DNA of 64,000 bases from contig NZ_CP067225.1 of the NCBI RefSeq assembly GCF_016617715.1, positions 310,001 through 374,000 on the forward strand. Reading direction: 5' to 3'. Position numbers and translations under genes: made by a program. The DNA is from Paracoccus sp. MC1862. Lineage in GTDB: Bacteria; Pseudomonadota; Alphaproteobacteria; Rhodobacterales; Rhodobacteraceae. Below the pieces are notes generated by a model. It ran no database searches. It was not told the origin of the DNA and saw nothing but the letters and a program-made list of their open reading frames with translations. This document shows, piece after piece, positions 59,490 through 64,000 of this stretch. The number at the start of each line of letters is the position of its first letter. Position 1 is the first letter of the stretch.

Positions 59490-60119
59490 ATGTTCGAGGG
59501 CGCAGATGACGGCGGGCAGCGCCACGAAGATGCGGAGAAACCCGCATTCCGGCTGACCTTGCCAGATGAGGCGGGCAGGGCCTATGCGGCGGCCTGTTCC
59601 TCGGCCCGCGCGGTGCTGGAATATGGCAGCGGCGGCTCGACCTTTCTGGCGCTGCGCGCGGGTGCCGGCTTCGTCATGTCGGTCGAAAGCGACCACGCGT
59701 GGTCGCAGCGGATCACCGATGCGCTGGAAACCGAGTTTCCCGCAGAACGCTTTCTGGTGCATCACGCGGATATCGGCCCGACCCTGTCCTGGGGCCGCCC
59801 GGCGAAGAATGCGCCCTTCCGGCGGTTTCACCTTTACCCCACCGCGATCTGGGATCATCCGCGCTTCCGGCATCCCGATGTGGTCCTGATCGACGGCCGC
59901 TTCCGTGTCGCCTGCTTCCTGACCACGATGATTCGCTGCACCCGCCCTGTCACCGTGCTGTTCGATGACTATATCGACCGCGAGGCTTACCACTGGATCG
60001 AGGAACTGGTCCCCCGCGCCGAGATGATCGGCCGCATGGCCCGTTTCACCATCCACCCGCAATCATTGCCGCCCGAGCAGTTGACGCGCTTCGCGGGTGC
60101 CTTCACCGACCCGCGCTGA
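59490..60119 (+). CDS. Methyltransferase-like protein
   Basis: 209 residues. A class I SAM fold can be read: motif I VLEYGSGGSTFLALRAGAG (about 43), acidic loop FVMSVESDHAWSQR, motif IV-like VVLIDGRFRVACFLTTM (about 130) and TVLFDDYIDREAYHWIEELV. No target motif is recognised. Starts three bases after the glycosyltransferase-like gene, so the two may modify the same glycan or surface molecule. Followed by sdhB after 27 bases. Confidence 0.7.
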   Translation: MFEGADDGGQRHEDAEKPAFRLTLPDEAGRAYAAACSSARAVLEYGSGGSTFLALRAGAGFVMSVESDHAWSQRITDALETEFPAERFLVHHADIGPTLSWGRPAKNAPFRRFHLYPTAIWDHPRFRHPDVVLIDGRFRVACFLTTMIRCTRPVTVLFDDYIDREAYHWIEELVPRAEMIGRMARFTIHPQSLPPEQLTRFAGAFTDPR

Positions 60120-60146
60120 GCCAGCAAGACCCGAAAGGATAGCCCC

Positions 60147-60926
60147 ATGGTCCAGTTCAACCTTCCCAAGAACAGCCGCATCCGGGTCGGAAAGACCTGG
60201 CCCCGGCCCGAGGGCGCGACGAACCTGCGCCGCTTCAACATCTATCGCTGGGACCCGGACACCGGGGAAAACCCGCGGCTGGATACCTACTGGATCGACC
60301 TCGACAAATGCGGGCCGATGGTGCTGGACGCGCTGATCAAGATCAAGAACGAGATCGACCCGACCCTGACCTTCCGCCGGTCCTGCCGGGAAGGGATCTG
60401 CGGCTCCTGCGCCATGAACATCAGTGGCGGCAACCACCTCGCCTGCATCTACGGCATGGACGAGATCGACGGCGACGTGAACATCTATCCGTTGCCGCAC
60501 ATGCCGGTGGTCAAGGACCTGATCCCCGACCTGACGCATTTCTACGCCCAGCACGCGGCGGTGCATCCGTATCTGATCACCGAGACACCCGCCCCCGGCA
60601 AGGAATGGCGCCAGTCGATCGAGGACCGCAAGAAGCTGGACGGGCTTTACGAGTGCATCCTCTGCGCCTCGTGTTCCACGGCCTGCCCGTCCTACTGGTG
60701 GAACCAGGACCGCTTCATGGGGCCAGCGGCGCTGCTGACCGCCTATCGCTGGATCATCGACTCTCGCGACGAGGCCACGGGCGAGCGGCTGGATGAGCTG
60801 GAAGACCCCTTCAAGGTCTATCGCTGTCACACGATCATGAACTGCACCAATACTTGCCCCAAGGGGTTGAACCCGGCGAAAGCAATCGCCGAGATCAAGC
60901 ACCTGATGGTTGAACGCGCACTCTGA
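60147..60926 (+). CDS. sdhB: Succinate dehydrogenase iron-sulfur subunit
   Basis: 259 residues with all three clusters: [2Fe-2S] [21 protein letters not shown] (given as [15 protein letters not shown] and HLAC), [4Fe-4S] [16 protein letters not shown] and [3Fe-4S] [30 protein letters not shown] precedes the ATG. Passes electrons from SdhA to quinone. Followed by a strong terminator, the end of the operon. Confidence 0.97.
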   Translation: MVQFNLPKNSRIRVGKTWPRPEGATNLRRFNIYRWDPDTGENPRLDTYWIDLDKCGPMVLDALIKIKNEIDPTLTFRRSCREGICGSCAMNISGGNHLACIYGMDEIDGDVNIYPLPHMPVVKDLIPDLTHFYAQHAAVHPYLITETPAPGKEWRQSIEDRKKLDGLYECILCASCSTACPSYWWNQDRFMGPAALLTAYRWIIDSRDEATGERLDELEDPFKVYRCHTIMNCTNTCPKGLNPAKAIAEIKHLMVERAL

Positions 60927-60944
60927 ACCGGCGCGTCGGTGCAG

Positions 60945-60970
60945 GGCCGCCCCCCACGGGGCGGCCTTTT
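60945..60970 (+). terminator. Rho-independent terminator of the sdh operon
   Basis: GGCCGCCCC and GGGGCGGCC form a nine-base stem around a short loop, followed by TTTTCG, 18 bases after the sdhB stop. Confidence 0.88.
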
Positions 60971-61031
60971 CGATTCAATCCTTACGGCTTTGCCATGATG
61001 ACCTGGCGTCACGGGCATAGCGAATGCTGCG

Positions 61032-61055
61032 TTGCAGCATTATATCATGCTGCAA
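61032..61055. promoter_or_regulatory. Palindrome TTGCAGCAT-N6-ATGCTGCAA before a small gene
   Basis: Perfect nine-base arms around TATATC, 36 bases upstream of the small ORF at 61091. The segment also contains CTGCGTTGCAG, which fits the CTGC-N3-GCAG form I recall for the PHA regulator PhaR of Paracoccus. The AT-rich centre could be part of a -10 box. Confidence 0.6.
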
Positions 61056-61090
61056 GGGGGGACGTCCTCTAGTCCAAGGTAAGATCCAGA

Positions 61091-61270
61091 ATGAACCGCA
61101 CTGAACATGACCGGCCGCAGGGCCTGATGGCCGATCTTGAAAACACCTCGCGCACTGTGCGCTGCCTGCCCAATAGGCGCGCGCTGGAGGTCCTGAACCA
61201 GATGTATGCCTATCACGACATCCAAGGGCCTGCGGGGCAGATCGAGTCGTCCTACGACCACGCGGCCTGA
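61091..61270 (+). CDS. Small protein of unknown function (59 residues)
   Basis: MNRTEHDRPQGLMADLENTS, then RALEVLNQMYAYHDIQGPAG. Upstream AAGGTAAGATCCAGA gives a modest ribosome site. Codon use is typical of the genome, a palindromic site lies before it and a terminator follows 24 bases after its stop, so it looks like a complete single-gene unit. No family recognised; a regulatory or stress small protein is possible. Confidence 0.6.
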   Translation: MNRTEHDRPQGLMADLENTSRTVRCLPNRRALEVLNQMYAYHDIQGPAGQIESSYDHAA

Positions 61271-61294
61271 TCCGCGGCAGTCGCACTTGAAACG

Positions 61295-61318
61295 GGGCCG
61301 GACAACCGGCCCTTTTTT
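61295..61318. terminator. Terminator between the small gene and arsR
   Basis: GGGCCGG and CCGGCCC with a four-base loop, then TTTTTT on the plus strand. It serves the 59-residue gene; on the minus strand it follows the arsR-like stop and may act for it too. Confidence 0.85.
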
Positions 61319-61665
61319 CATGCCTGATCGTCGGCCGGGATGCCCATTTCGGCGGCAAGGAACCGCTCGAAATCATCAAGGTCCAGCGGATCGACCTGAC
61401 CGAAGACGCGCATCCAGACAGCGGCCGCCCGCATCCCCTCGGGGTCGAGCTTGCACCAGGTGATCCGTCCGCGCCGTTCCTGCTGGATCAGCCCGGCCGC
61501 AGCCAGCGTCGCCAGGTGCTTGGAGATCGCGGCAAGGCTGATCCCGAAGGGCGCGGCCACGTCCGTGACCGCCATGTCATCCTCAAGCAGCATCGACAGG
61601 ATCGCCCGCCGGGTGGGGTCGGCAAGGGCCGCGAAGATCGCGTCGAGGTCGGAGTCGCGGGTCAT
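61318..61665 (-). CDS. ArsR-family transcriptional regulator
   Basis: 115 residues: IFAALADPTRRAILSMLLED, the recognition helix region MAVTDVAAPFGISLAAISKHLATLAAAGLI in family layout (core ISLAAISKHLATL) and a wing QQERRGRITWCKLDPEG. The CxC metal site of ArsR/SmtB sensors is absent (single Cys in TWCKL), so it is of the non-metal SdpR/YgaV-like type that often controls START-domain or transporter genes. Divergent from atpI; 170 bases separate them. Confidence 0.9.
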   Translation of the reverse strand: MTRDSDLDAIFAALADPTRRAILSMLLEDDMAVTDVAAPFGISLAAISKHLATLAAAGLIQQERRGRITWCKLDPEGMRAAAVWMRVFGQVDPLDLDDFERFLAAEMGIPADDQA

Positions 61666-61836
61666 TTGCCATGTTCAACTGAAAGGTTGAATGATGAACC
61701 GCCCATCAGGGCGCGGCAAGCAAAAGGCGCTCGGACGGGAAATCCAGTCAGATCAACGTGGTTGCACTTGCGAGGCCGTGGTTGACTCGGGCCGGGGCAG
61801 TCCCTATCAGGCAGCGCAACGCGAAGGGGACAGGGC

Positions 61837-62226
61837 GTGTCGGACCAAGGCGATGACGGCGTCCAGAAGGCGCGCGACGCCGAACGGCTGAGGGCGCTGG
61901 AAGAACGTTTGTCGCAGGCTCGCCGCGACGATCGGCTCGCACCCCCCGGAATGGACAAGTTCGCCCATGCCAACCAGGCATGGCGGATGGTCATCGAGCT
62001 TGTCGCCGGCCTCGCCGTGGGATTCGGCGTCGGCTACGGGCTTGACCGGCTGCTCGGCACGACGCCGATCCTGCTGGTGATCTTCATCTTCCTCGGCTTC
62101 GCGGCCGGAGTGAAGACAATGCTGCGGACCGCCGCCGAGATGGGCGGGGCCGCTGCCGGAACAGGGCCGGGCAAGCCGGCAGGCGACAAGCCGGCGGGCG
62201 ATCCGCCGAAGGACGAAAGGGACTGA
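61837..62226 (+). CDS. atpI: ATP synthase protein I
   Basis: GTG start at 61837 (GGGGACAGGG upstream); 129 residues. Two membrane helices [20 protein letters not shown] and [19 protein letters not shown], the pattern of AtpI/F0F1 gene 1 proteins that aid assembly of the c-ring. A Lys/Pro/Asp-rich tail ([18 protein letters not shown]). First gene of the F0 operon, two bases before atpB. Confidence 0.92.
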   Translation: MSDQGDDGVQKARDAERLRALEERLSQARRDDRLAPPGMDKFAHANQAWRMVIELVAGLAVGFGVGYGLDRLLGTTPILLVIFIFLGFAAGVKTMLRTAAEMGGAAAGTGPGKPAGDKPAGDPPKDERD

Positions 62227-62228
62227 GC

Positions 62229-62975
62229 GTGGAGAACGAAGAAAGCACGGGCCTGGTTTTCCACCCGATGGACCAGTTCATCGTCCGTCCGCTGTTCGGC
62301 GACGGGCCGGTCCACTGGTACACGCCCACCAACGTGACCCTGTGGCTGATGCTGGCCGTGCTGGTCGTGTGGCTGCTGTTCGTCGCGGGCACCTCGGGCC
62401 GGTCGCTGATCCCGTCCCGCGTGCAGTCCGTAGCGGAACTGACCTACGGCATGGTTCACAAGATGGTCGAGGACGTGACCGGTAAAGAGGGGCTGCGCTA
62501 CTTCCCCTACATCTTCACGATGTTCTGCTTCATCCTGTTTGCGAACCTGCTGGGCCTGATCCCCAAGTCCTTCACCACAACCTCGCATATCGCCGTCACC
62601 GGCGTGCTGGCGCTGCTGGTGTTCTTCGGCGTCACCATCCTGGGCTTCGTGCTGAACGGGACGCACTTCCTCGGCCTCTTCTGGGTCAAGTCGGCGCCCT
62701 TGGCGCTGCGCCCAGTCTTGGCCGTGATCGAGCTGATCTCGTATTTCGTGCGTCCCGTCAGCCATTCCATCCGACTTGCGGGCAACCTGCTGGCGGGTCA
62801 CGCCGTCATCAAGGTCTTCGCGGCCTTCGCCGCCATCGCGGTTGTGGCCCCGGTCTCGATCCTTGCCATTGTCGGCATGTATGCCTTCGAGGTCATGGTC
62901 TCCGTGATCCAGGCCTATGTCTTCACCATCCTGACCTGCGTGTATCTCAAGGACGCGCTGCATCCGGGCCACTGA
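62229..62975 (+). CDS. atpB: ATP synthase F0 subunit a
   Basis: GTG start; 248 residues, five to six helices. The essential Arg lies in [20 protein letters not shown] (about residue 182), and the C-terminal helices [21 protein letters not shown] are typical. Forms the proton path against the c-ring. N-terminal [14 protein letters not shown] as in Rhodobacteraceae. Confidence 0.96.
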   Translation: MENEESTGLVFHPMDQFIVRPLFGDGPVHWYTPTNVTLWLMLAVLVVWLLFVAGTSGRSLIPSRVQSVAELTYGMVHKMVEDVTGKEGLRYFPYIFTMFCFILFANLLGLIPKSFTTTSHIAVTGVLALLVFFGVTILGFVLNGTHFLGLFWVKSAPLALRPVLAVIELISYFVRPVSHSIRLAGNLLAGHAVIKVFAAFAAIAVVAPVSILAIVGMYAFEVMVSVIQAYVFTILTCVYLKDALHPGH

Positions 62976-63025
62976 CGTCCGCAGGATTTTTCAGCAACCG
63001 TTTCCAAAGCCTCAAGGAGCATCTC

Positions 63026-63268
63026 ATGGAAAACGTCGCGAACTACGCCGATCTGGGCAAATACCTGGGTGCGGGCTTGGCCTGCATCGGCATGGCGGGT
63101 GCCGCCATGGGCGTGGGCAACGTTGCCGGCAACTACCTGGCCGGTGCCCTGCGCAACCCCTCGGCCGCCGCGTCGCAGACCGCCACGCTGTTCATCGGCA
63201 TGGCCTTTGCCGAAGCCCTTGGCATCTTCTCGTTCCTCGTCGCGCTGCTGCTGCTGTTCGCAGCCTGA
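63026..63268 (+). CDS. atpE: ATP synthase F0 subunit c
   Basis: 80 residues, a two-helix hairpin: [21 protein letters not shown], polar loop [15 protein letters not shown] and second helix [20 protein letters not shown] with the proton-carrying Glu (MAFAEAL, about 61). AAGGAG precedes the ATG. A GC-rich stem-loop follows before the b' gene. Confidence 0.97.
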   Translation: MENVANYADLGKYLGAGLACIGMAGAAMGVGNVAGNYLAGALRNPSAAASQTATLFIGMAFAEALGIFSFLVALLLLFAA

Positions 63269-63291
63269 TCCCGGCGCCACTCCTTGCTTTT

Positions 63292-63316
63292 GGGCGGGCG
63301 CATGACGCGCCCGCCC
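63292..63316 (+). promoter_or_regulatory. Stem-loop between atpE and atpF'
   Basis: GGGCGGGCGC and GCGCCCGCCC pair around a short loop, with no U tract. Such hairpins after atpE stabilise or terminate part of the mRNA and raise c-subunit level over the others (inference). Confidence 0.6.
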
Positions 63317-63345
63317 GATTGCCAACCGCAGGCCAGGGATAGGAA

Positions 63346-64000
63346 ATGTTCAGCCTAATGCAGCAGACCGCCCCGACCGCGGTCGAAACGACCACCACGA
63401 CGACCGGGGCAGCGACCACCGCACCCGTCGTGTCCACCGCTCCGGTCGCGGCCGCGGAATCGCCCGCGGCCCAGACCCATGCCACCGATTCCATCATCGT
63501 GCCGGGCGCCTCGGGCGTCGAGCACGCCCCCGGCATCGCGCAGAACGGGCAGGGACACCTGCCGACCGACAGCCTTGCGGGTGCGGCCGTGCCGGGCACC
63601 GACACGACCCATGCCGTCGCGCATGGTGCCGATGCTGCCGCCTCGGCTGGGATGCCGCAGCTCGACTTTGCCAGCTTCGGCAACCAGATCTTCTGGCTGC
63701 TGGTGGCGCTGGGGCTGATCTACCTGATCCTGTCGCGCGTCGCGCTGCCCCGCATCGGCCGCATCCTCGGCGACCGGCAGGGGTTGATGACCGCCGACCT
63801 CGCCGCGGCCGAGGACTTCAAGCGCAAGGCGCGCGAGGCCGAGTCGGTCTACGACAAGGCGCTGGCCGACGCACGCGCCGAGGCGCAGAAGATCGTGGCC
63901 GCCAACAAGGCCGAGATCGACGCGGAACTGTCCGTCGCCATCGCCAAGGCCGATGCCGAGATCGCCGCCCGGACCCAGGAATCCGAGCGCCGGATTTCCG
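63346..64000 (+). CDS. atpF': ATP synthase F0 subunit b' (partial at window end)
   Basis: ATG 63346 (AGGGATAGG upstream), 218 codons to the window edge. The first about 100 residues are Ala/Thr/Pro-rich, low complexity (VETTTTTTGAATTAPVV), then the single helix FGNQIFWLLVALGLIYLILS and the charged coiled-coil stalk (DRQGLMTADLAAAEDFKRKA). Presence of MPQLDFASFGNQIFW identifies the b' form (atpG/atpF2) of photosynthetic-type alphaproteobacteria; the b gene should follow. The N-terminal extension is longer than I expect for the family. Confidence 0.9.
   Translation, partial: MFSLMQQTAPTAVETTTTTTGAATTAPVVSTAPVAAAESPAAQTHATDSIIVPGASGVEHAPGIAQNGQGHLPTDSLAGAAVPGTDTTHAVAHGADAAASAGMPQLDFASFGNQIFWLLVALGLIYLILSRVALPRIGRILGDRQGLMTADLAAAEDFKRKAREAESVYDKALADARAEAQKIVAANKAEIDAELSVAIAKADAEIAARTQESERRIS

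Overview
The window is chromosomal DNA of a high-GC alphaproteobacterium of the family Rhodobacteraceae, most likely Paracoccus or a close relative. The evidence is gene order and content: a Tricarboxylic-acid-cycle block running mdh-sucC-(small gene)-sucD-sucA-sucB-(two small genes)-lpd, a nearby sdhCDA...sdhB operon, atpI-atpB-atpE-atpF', the ethylmalonyl-CoA pathway genes mcl2 and mch, and a class I PHA synthase. No rRNA, tRNA or CRISPR array was recognised.

Layout. Positions 1-1160 hold the start of an ABC exporter (permease cut by the window edge, plus its ATPase). Positions 1277-11304 are a decaying accessory region: a 5'-truncated RecD-like helicase, one intact giant metallophosphoesterase/lectin-like protein, a groEL fragment, a PhoX phosphatase gene broken by two nonsense mutations and several frameshifts, a broken IS5 element and an IS3 scrap. 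Positions 11307-27487 are a coherent catabolic island, all on the minus strand: aldehyde dehydrogenase (AldA-like), a GntR regulator, cytochrome c, a quinoprotein alcohol dehydrogenase with a lanthanide-type Asp-X-Asp, two periplasmic binding proteins typical of quinoprotein systems, an acyl-CoA synthetase, a thiamine-diphosphate enzyme, a TRAP transporter, an SDR, an ACAD10/11-like acyl-CoA dehydrogenase and an APH-like kinase. Three copies of a GAATTC-rich palindrome (about CTGAATTCNGAATTCAG) lie before the three presumed transcription units, so the set looks like one regulon. Kinase + ACAD + SDR + CoA ligase match the LvaA/C/D/E logic for 4-hydroxy/4-oxo acids, which suggests alcohol -> aldehyde -> acid -> acyl-CoA -> phosphorylated 4-hydroxyacyl-CoA -> enoyl-CoA.

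Positions 27651-38696 are a mobile-element sink: an IS21 element joining a broken quinone oxidoreductase gene to a broken integrase gene, an IS1111-like IS110 transposase, phaC, then a nested structure (IS110 element inside an IS3 element inside a bestrophin gene), a degenerate second IS3 transposase and an AT-rich strip.

Positions 38697-64000 are conserved core genome. A lipoprotein transglycosylase precedes the 2-oxoglutarate dehydrogenase/succinyl-CoA synthetase/malate dehydrogenase cluster (minus strand). Then come a TauE-like exporter, a DUF892 protein, mcl2, an NnrU-family membrane protein, a DUF1737 protein, mch and an EEP-family nuclease/phosphatase. The sdh operon follows, with four unrelated genes between sdhA and sdhB, then an ArsR regulator and the F0 genes of the ATP synthase. 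The sdh and suc promoters share a pair of GTGATCAC palindromes with exactly the same 21-bp spacing, pointing to co-regulation of the cycle by one factor.
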